9,289 bases of DNA. It comes from Acetofilamentum sp. Lineage in GTDB: Bacteria > Bacteroidota > Bacteroidia > Bacteroidales > JAFGUD01. The stretch lies in assembly GCA_020722645.1 (NCBI GenBank), contig DYKL01000122.1:1-9289 (forward strand). Reading direction: 5' to 3'. The notes beneath the pieces were generated by a model. The model searched no databases. It saw nothing but the letters and a program-made list of their open reading frames with translations, and was not told the origin of the DNA. The position numbers and the translations under genes are program-made. Of this stretch, positions 1 through 6,457 are shown piece after piece. Each line of letters starts with the position of its first letter. The stretch's first letter is position 1.

Positions 1-104
1 TTTAAAAACGTAATGTGTTTAAATATAAGGTTTTATGTTTCGGACAATAATGATTTGCAATCCTAAAATATTACAAATCAATCAATTAGGTGTAATTAAA
101 ATTT
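1..104 (+). repeat. Dispersed repeat, copy A (cut by window start)
   Basis: The first 55 bases are identical to the reverse complement of 5584-5638, and the core GTTTCGGACAATAATGATTT recurs at 6060-6080. The part outside that core (about 63-104) resembles 6088-6120 instead, with scattered substitutions. The match runs to base 1, so the repeat probably continues outside the window. There is no reading frame in it. Function is unknown; it may be the end of a mobile element or an intergenic repeat. Confidence 0.75.
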
Positions 105-121
105 AATAACAGTCTGGTATA

Positions 122-154
122 AAAAAAACCGAAATATTAAATTTCGGTTTTTTT
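122..154. terminator. Bidirectional intrinsic terminator
   Basis: CCGAAAT (129-135) pairs with ATTTCGG (141-147) around the loop ATTAA. The stem is preceded by a run of A and followed by seven T, so it reads as a rho-independent terminator on both strands. It lies about 300 bases beyond the hppA stop on the minus strand. It may end hppA transcription, a plus-strand gene left of the window, or both. The MITE at 311-438 and the inverted-repeat structure at 180-302 now lie between it and hppA. Confidence 0.75.
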
Positions 155-179
155 ATCAATAGTTCGGTATATTTTGAAG

Positions 180-302
180 TAATTCGTTAATATTCAGCAA
201 ATTGATTTTGTATGTGTAACAAATTAGTAGTTGATTGAAAATCAATAATTTGCTTCCTTCGTTATCACTCAGTATGACGCTAATTGAAAAATTAACGAAT
301 TA
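180..302. repeat. Inverted-repeat structure of unknown origin
   Basis: A perfect 12-bp inverted repeat, TAATTCGTTAAT (180-191) and ATTAACGAATTA (291-302), encloses a second one: AGCAAATTGATTTT (196-209) pairs with 238-254 except for a 3-base bulge. The right interior, read on the minus strand (281-251), contains GTCATACTGAG and CGAAGGAAGCAA. That resembles the GTCAT...CGAAG-type intergenic repeats seen in many bacterial genomes and the GC-rich array at 5731-6029. No target duplication was found at its edges. It is probably a decayed intergenic element rather than a gene. Confidence 0.45.
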
Positions 303-310
303 TTGTTTTA

Positions 311-438
311 CCTTAAATCCGCAAGTCTTTTCGTAAGTGGTTGCAGGTGAAAACACCTGCAACATGTAGTTTGCACCAGTCAGGTGTTTTCACCTGGCTG
401 AATTTCAGATATATAAGTATAGACTTACTGATTTAAGG
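311..438 (+). mobile_element. MITE-like element, copy 1 (128 bp)
   Basis: The left end begins CCTTAAATCCGCAAGTCT. The right end read backwards begins CCTTAAATCAGTAAGTCT, so these are imperfect terminal inverted repeats of about 22 bp. A 5-bp direct repeat TTTTA flanks it exactly (306-310 and 439-443), which indicates insertion by a transposase. Hairpin 1 is GTTGCAGGTG, loop AAAA, CACCTGCAAC (340-363). Hairpin 2 is CAGTCAGGTG, loop TTTT, CACCTGGCTG (377-400). There is no coding capacity. It sits 21 bp beyond the hppA stop codon. It differs from copy 2 at four positions and from copy 3 at two positions plus a loop replacement, so spread was recent. The parent transposase is not in the window. 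Confidence 0.85.
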
Positions 439-459
439 TTTTATAATTTAGTATAAAAA

Positions 460-2676
460 TTATAGTAAGTGGAAAGCAACTGTAACACCTGACATTACAA
501 TAGCCACCATACTCATAAGTTTAATTAAAATGTTCAAACTTGGACCTGATGTATCTTTAAACGGGTCTCCTACTGTGTCGCCAATAACTGCTGCTTTGTG
601 TGCATCAGAACCTTTTCCTCCGAATTCTCCTGATTCTATGAATTTTTTTGCATTGTCCCAAGCACCACCTGAATTAGCCATAAATACAGCAAGCACAAAA
701 CCTGCACCTAATCCACCTATCAACAATCCCATAGTTCCGGCAACTCCAAATATTAAACCTGTTATAATAGGAATAATAATTGCCAATAATGACGGTAAAA
801 CCATTTCTATTTGAGCACTTTTTGTCGAAATTTCCACACATTTAGCATAATCCGGTTCAGATTCGCCTGTTAGAATACCTTTTATTTCTCGGAATTGTCT
901 TCTTACTTCGTCCACCATCTTACCTGCTGCTCTTCCTACTGCTTTCATTGTTAAACCACAGAATAAAAACGCCATCATTGAGCCAATAAATACCCCAACT
1001 AAAACAGTTGGATTCATTAGATTTACTTTGAAATAGTTCATAAATTCCATAAGTCCGATATTATGAGCTTGTTCAGAATTTGTAACGACATCACCCGTAG
1101 GGAATACAAATTCTTGTGCGTTATTCAACAAACGAATAATACCTATTTTTAATTCTTCAACATAAGATGCCAAAAGGGCTAATGCAGTTAAAGCGGCAGA
1201 ACCTATTGCAAAACCTTTTCCGGTAGCGGCTGTTGTATTGCCAAGTGAGTCAAGAGCATCTGTTCTTTTACGAACTTCTTTTCCTAATTCAGACATTTCT
1301 GCGTTACCGCCTGCATTATCAGCAATTGGACCATAAGCATCTGTTGCCAAAGTAATTCCAAGTGTCGAAAGCATTCCGACAGCAGCAATACCTATACCGT
1401 ACAAACCCATTCCAATGTTTGATGCATCAAATCTTGAAGCAAAAAGATATGATAAAATAATACCTATAACAATTGCGAAAACAGGAATGGCTGTAGAAAC
1501 CATACCAACACCAATACCTGAAATAATAACGGTAGCAGGACCGGTTTTTGAACTGTCAGCTATTTTTTTAGTTGGTTTATATTCAGCAGATGTAAAGTAT
1601 TCAGTTGATTTACCAATAACAATACCAGCAGCAAGACCAGTTACAATTGCACCCCAAACACCCCAGACATTTTCAATTTTTAAAATGTAAAGTATTACAA
1701 AAGAGAATATTACTATTAAAATTGAACTTAAATTAATACCGTTTGAAAGTGAATTTAATAAATTCTTTTGGGTTGCCCCTTCTTTTGTCCTTACAATAAA
1801 AATCCCGATGATTGATAAGATAATCCCGACTGCAGCAATCATCATAGGAGCAAGAATAACTTTCATCTGTGCCTGCGGATTAGAAATAAATGCGGCTGCA
1901 CCAAGTGCGGCAGTAGCAAGAATAGAACCGCAATATGATTCATATAAGTCAGCACCCATACCGGCAACGTCACCAACATTATCGCCAACGTTATCTGCAA
2001 TGGTTGCAGGGTTGCGAGGGTCATCTTCAGGAATACCGGCTTCAATTTTTCCAACCAAATCGCCTCCAACATCAGCTGCTTTTGTGTATATACCACCTCC
2101 AACTCTTGCAAATAAAGCTTGTGTAGAAGCACCCATACCGAATGTCAGCATTGTGGTTGTGATTGTCATCATTTTTTCGGTTTCTGTTGCTCCATCTTGG
2201 AAGATATTAAGCACTATAAACCATATTGAAATATCTAAAAGACCTAATCCAACAACAACCAAGCCCATTACAGCACCGCTTCTAAAAGCTATTTTAAGTC
2301 CTTTGTTTAATGATTCTTTTGATCCGTTTGCTGTTCTGGCAGAGGCATAAGTTGCAGTTTTCATACCAAAGAACCCTGCTAAACCCGAAAAGAAACCGCC
2401 TGTAAGAAAGGCAAATGGAACCCACTCGTTTTGTAACTTGAAACCGTAAGCTAAAATTGCAAAAATTACGACTACAATCGCAAAAAATATCGAAACAACT
2501 TTGTATTGTTGTCTAAGATATGCCATTGCTCCAATTCTAACGTAACCTGCAATTTTTTTCATTCTCTCTGTGCCTTCATCTTCTTTTTTCATCATTTTGA
2601 AAAAATAAAAAGCAAAAACTAAGGCAAGAATTGCACTAATAGGTATAAACCAAAATAAAGGTCCAATGTTTTCCAT
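460..2676 (-). CDS. hppA: Membrane-bound K+-dependent-type proton/sodium pyrophosphatase
   Basis: This integral membrane pump (738 aa, usual length) couples hydrolysis of cytoplasmic pyrophosphate to export of H+ or Na+. Many hydrophobic helices run through the whole protein. Family motifs are intact: DVGGDLVGKIE (202-212), EDDPRNPATIADNVGDNVGD (217-236), GADLYESY (241-248), DAYGPIADNAGGNAEM (446-461), DNAKK (674-678) and DTVGDPFKDTSGPSLNILIK (700-719). The sequence GNTTAATGKG (479-488) has Ala at 483 and Gly at 486, where K+-independent enzymes have Lys and Thr, so it belongs to the K+-dependent class. Whether Na+, H+ or both are pumped cannot be settled; E246 is the kind of acidic helix-6 residue tied to ion choice. 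The ATG at 2676 lies about 20 bases after the predicted transcription start, with no Shine-Dalgarno sequence. It is transcribed alone, divergently from the flavin reductase gene. Confidence 0.97.
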   Translation of the reverse strand: MENIGPLFWFIPISAILALVFAFYFFKMMKKEDEGTERMKKIAGYVRIGAMAYLRQQYKVVSIFFAIVVVIFAILAYGFKLQNEWVPFAFLTGGFFSGLAGFFGMKTATYASARTANGSKESLNKGLKIAFRSGAVMGLVVVGLGLLDISIWFIVLNIFQDGATETEKMMTITTTMLTFGMGASTQALFARVGGGIYTKAADVGGDLVGKIEAGIPEDDPRNPATIADNVGDNVGDVAGMGADLYESYCGSILATAALGAAAFISNPQAQMKVILAPMMIAAVGIILSIIGIFIVRTKEGATQKNLLNSLSNGINLSSILIVIFSFVILYILKIENVWGVWGAIVTGLAAGIVIGKSTEYFTSAEYKPTKKIADSSKTGPATVIISGIGVGMVSTAIPVFAIVIGIILSYLFASRFDASNIGMGLYGIGIAAVGMLSTLGITLATDAYGPIADNAGGNAEMSELGKEVRKRTDALDSLGNTTAATGKGFAIGSAALTALALLASYVEELKIGIIRLLNNAQEFVFPTGDVVTNSEQAHNIGLMEFMNYFKVNLMNPTVLVGVFIGSMMAFLFCGLTMKAVGRAAGKMVDEVRRQFREIKGILTGESEPDYAKCVEISTKSAQIEMVLPSLLAIIIPIITGLIFGVAGTMGLLIGGLGAGFVLAVFMANSGGAWDNAKKFIESGEFGGKGSDAHKAAVIGDTVGDPFKDTSGPSLNILIKLMSMVAIVMSGVTVAFHLL

Positions 2677-2703
2677 ATTTTTATTGTTTTAATTTTAACT
2701 TCG

Positions 2704-2732
2704 CAAAATTATAACAAAATCTTAATTGACAA
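2704..2732 (-). promoter_or_regulatory. Promoter of hppA, Bacteroidota type
   Basis: On the minus strand, TTG (2732-2730) is followed after 18 bases by TAATTTTG (2711-2704), which matches the Bacteroidota -7 consensus TAnnTTTG. Transcription would start near 2698, leaving a leader of about 20 bases before the hppA ATG. Confidence 0.65.
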
Positions 2733-2881
2733 AAATATACATCAGATTTTTTTAAATTTATGTCGTTTTCTGCATATATTTTTTTTAATATTTTTTCGAC
2801 TAAATCTCCATTAACAAAGCTATAATAAGGGAAATTAGTATTTTTATAGAAATTACAAAACTCAACCTTTGTTATAACTTA

Positions 2882-2935
2882 GTTTAATTGAAAACTGCAT
2901 TATTATGTTCATACAGAAGAAATTATCAATTAAAC
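2882..2935. repeat. 10-bp inverted repeat in the divergent intergenic region
   Basis: GTTTAATTGA (2882-2891) and TCAATTAAAC (2926-2935) form a perfect inverted repeat with a 34-base loop. It lies 35 bases upstream of the flavin reductase -33 element and about 150 bases from the hppA promoter. It could be a regulator site, but in such AT-rich DNA chance is a real alternative. Apart from this and the two promoters, I see nothing in 2677-3019. Confidence 0.25.
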
Positions 2936-2970
2936 AAAAGTTTTGTTTTGATTGTGTTAATAATAACATT

Positions 2971-3000
2971 TTTGTAGAATTAAAAACATTATTATCTTTG
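2971..3000 (+). promoter_or_regulatory. Promoter of the flavin reductase-epimerase unit
   Basis: TTTG (2971-2974), an 18-base spacer and TATCTTTG (2993-3000) match the Bacteroidota -33/-7 pattern. Transcription would start near 3005-3008. An ATG at 3002 would lie upstream of or at that start, so the ATG at 3020 is preferred for the gene. Confidence 0.65.
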
Positions 3001-3019
3001 AATGCACCAAAATTTTGTT

Positions 3020-3526
3020 ATGTCTTTTCACAAAGTCATAGAAATCAGCAACTTAAACTTCAATTTTGTTGATTTGATATCTAATAAGTGGTTTCTAATT
3101 ACTTGCGGAACAAATGAAAAATATAACACAATGACTGCCTCTTGGGGTGGAGTAGGGCATTTGTGGAATAAAGAGGTAGTTTTTACTTTTATTCGACCTC
3201 AAAGATGCACCTATGAGTTTGTTGAAAAGAACGAATTATTCAGTATTTGTTTTTTTGACGAAAGGTATAAAGATATTCTGTAGTTGTGCAGTACAAAATC
3301 CGGTAGAGAAATTGACAAAATGAACCTACATCTGAAACCTGTTTTTGATTCACATTATATCTATTATTCAGAAGCAGAAATTGTTGTTTTGTGCAAAAAG
3401 ATATATATTCAGGACATCGACCCGAAAAATTTTCTTGACCCGAAAATTCAATCAAACTACCCCATTAACGATTATCATAGAATGTATATTGGTGAAGTCA
3501 TAAAAACTTTGGTTTTGGAAAAATAA
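3020..3526 (+). pseudogene. Flavin reductase-like protein, interrupted by one in-frame TAG
   Basis: Members of this FMN-binding split-barrel family reduce or bind flavin. The reading frame is continuous for 169 codons except for a TAG at 3281-3283 (codon 88). Before it, NTMTASWGGVGHLWNK (about 35-50) and FIRPQRCTYEFVEKNE are family-typical. After it, CSTKSGREIDK, QDIDPKNFLDP and NYPINDYHRMYIGEV continue in the same frame to the TAA. The stop falls where relatives have an ordinary residue between the helix ending YKDIL and the CxxKSGR motif, so a single substitution explains it. Without the stop, length (about 168 aa) and order are normal, suggesting recent loss, a sequencing error, or tolerated readthrough. 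TAG is a normal stop for the gene ending at 7936, so reassignment of TAG is unlikely. The downstream gene was probably in the same operon before a MITE inserted. Confidence 0.85.
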
Positions 3527-3530
3527 AATT

Positions 3531-3658
3531 CCTTAAATCCGCAAGTCTTTTCGTAAGTGGTTGCAGGTGAAAACACCTGCAACATGCAGTTTGCACCAGT
3601 CAGGTGTTTTCACCTGACTGAATTTCAGATATATAAGTATAGACATACGGATTTAAGG
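3531..3658 (+). mobile_element. MITE-like element, copy 2 (128 bp)
   Basis: It has the same length and orientation as copy 1, with four base differences. The flanking target duplication is AAATT (3526-3530 and 3659-3663). Hairpin 1 spans 3560-3583. Hairpin 2 spans 3597-3620 and here is perfectly paired (CAGTCAGGTG with CACCTGACTG). The element starts 4 bp after the flavin reductase stop codon and ends 16 bp before the epimerase ATG. Removing it and one AAATT leaves those genes 15 bp apart. It may weaken read-through transcription by its hairpins, or supply a new start site; neither is shown by the sequence. Confidence 0.87.
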
Positions 3659-3674
3659 AAATTATTAAAATTTA

Positions 3675-4643
3675 ATGAACATAGCAATAATTGGCGGAAA
3701 TGGATTCATCGGCTATAATACGGCAATCAGATTAGTATCGGAAGGGCACAATGTTAAAGCAATTTCCCTCTGTCCTATCAAGGAAGTTGTATTTCCTGAA
3801 AAAGTTTCTGAATTCTTCGCAAATATTGCTGATTTAACAAAAGAGCAACTAGTTACTTTGTTAAAAGATAATGATGTAGTTGTTTTTGCTGCCGGTGCTG
3901 ATGACAGGGCAATTCCGAAAAAACCGGCTTATGAATTTTTTTATAAAGCAAATGTAATTTTAACTGAAAAAGTTCTCATTGCTGCCAAAGATGCAGGAGT
4001 AAAAAAAGTAATTATATGTGGTTCATATTTTACTTGTTTTAATAAAATTTGGAAACACCATAAATTAACAGAAAAGCACCCATACATTCGTAGCAGAGCC
4101 GAACAAATTGAAACTGCTTTAAAAACAGAGTCATCTGAATTCAAAGTTATTGTTTTGGAGCTTCCGTATATTGTCGGTGTAAGTCCGGGACGAGAACCTC
4201 TTTGGAAACCTTTGATAAAATATATTTACGGTTTTAATCCTGTTTTTTATACCAAGGGAGGAACAAATGTCGTTTCTGTTAAAACCGTTGCCAATTCAAT
4301 ACTTGCGGCAGTTAATTATTCAGGCAAAAATTCTGTTTTTACCATTGGTGATAAAAATATGACTTGGACAGAATTTCTAAACAGTATGCTCAATGTTAAT
4401 AAAAAGAAAAAACGAGTAATTTTATTACCCGTTTTTCTGATAAAGTTTTTTGCGTATATTGTAATTATTTATCACAAATTTAAAGGTCTCGAAGGTGGAT
4501 TGAATATTGTAGAATACATAAAAATTCAGACTTCTGAGACATTTTTTGATTCAACAATTGCTCAAAATGAACTTGGTTTTGAAACAAGTGATTTGAATGA
4601 AGCTTTTGAATCTGCTGTCAAATCAGTTGTTTCAAAGTATTAA
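3675..4643 (+). CDS. NAD-dependent epimerase/dehydratase-like protein (extended SDR)
   Basis: It encodes 322 aa with an N-terminal Rossmann fold: MNIAIIGGNGFIG carries the GxxGxxG dinucleotide motif (7-13), followed by a second strand at about 26-31. The active-site region has VIICGS (112-117) with Ser117, and Tyr137 in HPYIRSRAEQIE. The usual YxxxK reads YIRSR, so the catalytic Lys is Arg141. Substrate is unknown; relatives act on nucleotide sugars, steroids or other carbonyl compounds. A hydrophobic stretch at about 247-266 could bind a membrane, as in 3-beta-HSD-like SDRs. Probably cytoplasmic or membrane-associated. It was likely the second gene of an operon with the flavin reductase-like gene until the MITE inserted 16 bp before its ATG. 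Its stop overlaps that of the convergent response regulator gene. Family assignment is firm, function is not. Confidence 0.85.
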   Translation: MNIAIIGGNGFIGYNTAIRLVSEGHNVKAISLCPIKEVVFPEKVSEFFANIADLTKEQLVTLLKDNDVVVFAAGADDRAIPKKPAYEFFYKANVILTEKVLIAAKDAGVKKVIICGSYFTCFNKIWKHHKLTEKHPYIRSRAEQIETALKTESSEFKVIVLELPYIVGVSPGREPLWKPLIKYIYGFNPVFYTKGGTNVVSVKTVANSILAAVNYSGKNSVFTIGDKNMTWTEFLNSMLNVNKKKKRVILLPVFLIKFFAYIVIIYHKFKGLEGGLNIVEYIKIQTSETFFDSTIAQNELGFETSDLNEAFESAVKSVVSKY

Positions 4644-5398
4644 CTCTTTATTGCAAATTCTGATAATTTATCCAAAAAATTCTTTTTTCTGCCGTCAGAA
4701 ACATCAATTTGAGAGTCATCATTCAAAATTACATAACCGCCTCTTCCTTTTACATATTTTTTTATGTATTTTAAATTTACCAAATGCTTGTTGTGAATTC
4801 GGCAGAAATTTGATTTTTCAAGCAATTGTTCATAAATCTGAATTGATTTGGAAACAACTATGCGTTTTTTGTCTAAAAGATAAAAAGTTGTATAATTATT
4901 ACTTGATTCGCATCTGACGATTTCCTCGACATTGATGATGTGCATACCGTTTGATGTCGGCAGAATTAGTTTTGAAGGGGTTTCTTTGAGTACATTACTC
5001 AGAACTGAAATTCTTTCGGTAATATCTTCTCCTTTTGTTGATTCAAATCTGTTTACGGCTTCTATTAAATCTTCCTGTTTTACAGGTTTAAGAATATAAT
5101 GCAATGCAGAAACCTCGAACGCTCGAATTGCAAAATGGTCATAAGCAGTACTGAAAATAACCTGATAATTTTTAAATTCGGCTTTTTCGACGACTTCAAA
5201 GCCGTCTCCATCTGGCATTGAAATATCTAAAAATACTAATTCCGGTTCGTTTTCTTCGATTGTTTTTATTCCTTGTTCAACAGATTGAGCTGTTGCAACT
5301 ACTTCTATTTGAGGGGTATGTGTTTCTATAAGCTTTTGGAGGATTATTAAACTGTTTTTTTCGTCATCTATTAAAACAGTGCGAATTTTTTTTTCCAT
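4640..5398 (-). CDS. LytTR-family two-component response regulator
   Basis: This is a 252-aa cytoplasmic DNA-binding regulator. The receiver domain (about 5-120) has the acidic pair D11/D12, phospho-acceptor D58 in LVFLDISMPDGDGFE, T84 and K104 in YILKPV, all as expected for an active receiver. The C-terminal LytTR domain (about 143-247) includes IVRCESSNNYTTFYL and FCRIHNKHLVNLKYIKKY, typical of the family. Such regulators usually pair with a membrane histidine kinase of the LytS/YehU type, but no kinase gene is in the window, so it is an orphan here; its targets are unknown. The ATG gives a start directly at the receiver domain. The 177 bases upstream (5399-5575) show no confident promoter. 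Its stop codon overlaps the end of the epimerase gene by 4 bp, with no room for a terminator between them. Confidence 0.93.
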   Translation of the reverse strand: MEKKIRTVLIDDEKNSLIILQKLIETHTPQIEVVATAQSVEQGIKTIEENEPELVFLDISMPDGDGFEVVEKAEFKNYQVIFSTAYDHFAIRAFEVSALHYILKPVKQEDLIEAVNRFESTKGEDITERISVLSNVLKETPSKLILPTSNGMHIINVEEIVRCESSNNYTTFYLLDKKRIVVSKSIQIYEQLLEKSNFCRIHNKHLVNLKYIKKYVKGRGGYVILNDDSQIDVSDGRKKNFLDKLSEFAIKS

Positions 5399-5575
5399 AA
5401 TTATTGTTTTTTGGCAAATTATTAAATTTCAATGTGTAAAAGTAACAAAACTTTGCAAAAATAAAAAAAATCGTTATTTTTTTCTTCTAAATATTTTATC
5501 AATAAGCTATTTAACTGTTTTGGTATTATACTAATCCGCTTTTAAAATTTGTAAATTGACACGTGTAGCTTTTTT

Positions 5576-5638
5576 GGATTTGTAATCATTATTGTCCGAA
5601 ACATAAAACCTTATATTTAAACACATTACGTTTTTAAA
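5576..5638 (-). repeat. Dispersed repeat, copy B (inverted)
   Basis: The reverse complement of 5584-5638 is identical to bases 1-55 of the window, and the next eight bases (5583-5576) match 56-63 with three mismatches. The core (5583-5602) also matches 6060-6080 in inverse orientation. See copies A and C. Confidence 0.8.
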
Positions 5639-5730
5639 TAGTTAAAAAAAGTTGATTTCGATTAAAACTAAGTATTAAAAGCCACAATAACTCCAAGTTT
5701 TGCTGCTTACATTTTTTTTTAGGCTTTTCG

Positions 5731-6029
5731 TCTTTGCGAGGCAAACGTCATTGCGAAGCTTTGCGAAGCAGACCGTCTCTGCGAGGCTTTGCGAGGCAGA
5801 CGTCATTGCGAGGCTTTGCGAGGCAGACGTCATTGCGAGGAACGAAGCAAGAAGCAAACCCGACGAAGAACCGGTTTGGGCTTGGGATTGCTTCCCACTT
5901 CGTTCCTCGTGGTCGCAATGACGCAAAGCGTACGAAGCAAAGCCTCGCAATAACGCAAAGCGTACGAAGCAAAGCCTCGCGATGACGCAAAGCGTACGAA
6001 GCAATGCCTCGTAATGACGCAAAGCGTAT
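5731..6029. repeat. GC-rich palindromic tandem array (CATTGCGAGG type)
   Basis: Left arm: two exact 27-bp units (5781-5807, 5808-5834) beginning GCGAGGCTTTGCGAGGC, preceded by a 28-bp variant (5753-5780) and a partial unit. Right arm: three 32-bp units (5915-5946, 5947-5978, 5979-6010) beginning GCAATGACGCAAAGCG, with 1-2 changes each, plus a partial unit to about 6029. At the centre CGTCATTGC (5828-5836) pairs with GCAATGACG (5915-5923), and GAGGAACGAAG (5837-5847) pairs with CTTCGTTCCTC (5898-5908). The arms are roughly inverse copies of each other. The motif resembles palindromic intergenic repeats known from many unrelated bacteria. Open frames cross it on both strands, but they are only repeats of short words. 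Confidence 0.85.
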
Positions 6030-6050
6030 GAGTAGGCTAGCGACAAATTT

Positions 6051-6131
6051 TTAATACAAGGTTTCGGACAATAATGATTTGTAATCCGAAAATTCTATAA
6101 ATCAGTCGATTAGTTGAATTCGGATTGCAAA
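6051..6131 (+). repeat. Dispersed repeat, copy C, with extended hairpin
   Basis: The stretch 6051-6120 aligns with 22-104 of the window through the shared core GTTTCGGACAATAATGATTT, after a 6-base deletion just before the core and with several substitutions. TTTGTAATCCGAA (6078-6090) can pair with TTCGGATTGCAAA (6119-6131) around a 28-base loop with one wobble. Confidence 0.65.
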
Positions 6132-6249
6132 GTCGAATTAGCAAGGTTGTGAAATCTTGTGGCGGTTTTGTATAAAATTTTTTTTATTGTTTCGAAATAC
6201 TCAAAAATTGTTTAAAAAAGTTATTATATTTGAGAGCTATTTAGAGTTT

Positions 6250-6338
6250 GTTCATAAAGTTCATAAAGTTGACAGTTCATAAAGTATTAGAATTTGATTT
6301 TCAATAAATTAACTTTATGAACTTGGCACTTTATTAAC
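6250..6338. repeat. GTTCATAAA direct repeats forming a long imperfect hairpin
   Basis: GTTCATAAA occurs three times (6250, 6259, 6275). GTTCATAAAGT at 6275-6285 pairs perfectly with ACTTTATGAAC (6312-6322), and the copy at 6259-6269 pairs with ACTTTATTAAC (6328-6338) with one mismatch. The result is a two-segment stem around a 26-base loop. It lies 120 bp upstream of the flavoprotein gene. It could be an mRNA leader structure, an operator array or a decayed element. The rest of 6132-6457 shows nothing further that I can support. Confidence 0.55.
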
Positions 6339-6457
6339 AGACACTAATTAGCTAATTGAAAAAATTACGAACTAGCGAAGCTATTTCACGTAAGTAATTA
6401 TTGATAATTATAGATTTCATAATTAAGTCGTTAATAATAAAACTGTTATTTTAAAAA

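Larger units (their letters stand above)
5576..6086. mobile_element. Possible composite element bounded by inverted repeats
   Basis: GGATTTGTAATCATTATTGTCCGAAAC at the left (5576-5602) is matched at the right end in inverse orientation (6060-6086) with two differences. Between them lies a GC-rich tandem array unlike the AT-rich surroundings. This layout resembles a non-autonomous transposon with terminal inverted repeats. However, the bases outside the ends (TTTTT and GAAAA) do not form a target duplication and no transposase gene is present, so the array may equally have landed between two copies of a dispersed repeat. No credible gene exists in 5399-6457. Confidence 0.35.

Noticed and set aside
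311..438. REP/BIME or IS200/IS605-type palindrome
   Set aside because: Such elements do not make target duplications, while all three copies here have perfect 5-bp ones.
530..2350. Plus-strand open frames opposite hppA
   Set aside because: They are shadows of a long, fully recognisable minus-strand gene.
3002..3019. ATG at 3002 as start of the flavin reductase-like gene
   Set aside because: It lies two bases after the -7 promoter box, before or at the expected transcription start; the ATG at 3020 fits better.
3281..3283. Reassignment of TAG to an amino acid
   Set aside because: TAG is used as the terminal stop of the gene ending at 7936, and no other internal TAG is needed in the window.
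5753..6010. CRISPR array
   Set aside because: Units abut directly without unique spacers, differ between the two arms and are palindromic as a whole; no cas genes are present.
5675..6046. Open frames on both strands over the GC-rich array
   Set aside because: They consist of repeated short words created by the tandem units, show the same low complexity in several frames, and match no protein family.
6225..6232. TATATTTG as -7 box of a promoter for the flavoprotein gene
   Set aside because: The nearest upstream TTG is only 14 bases away and the leader would be over 200 bases, so support is too weak to annotate.
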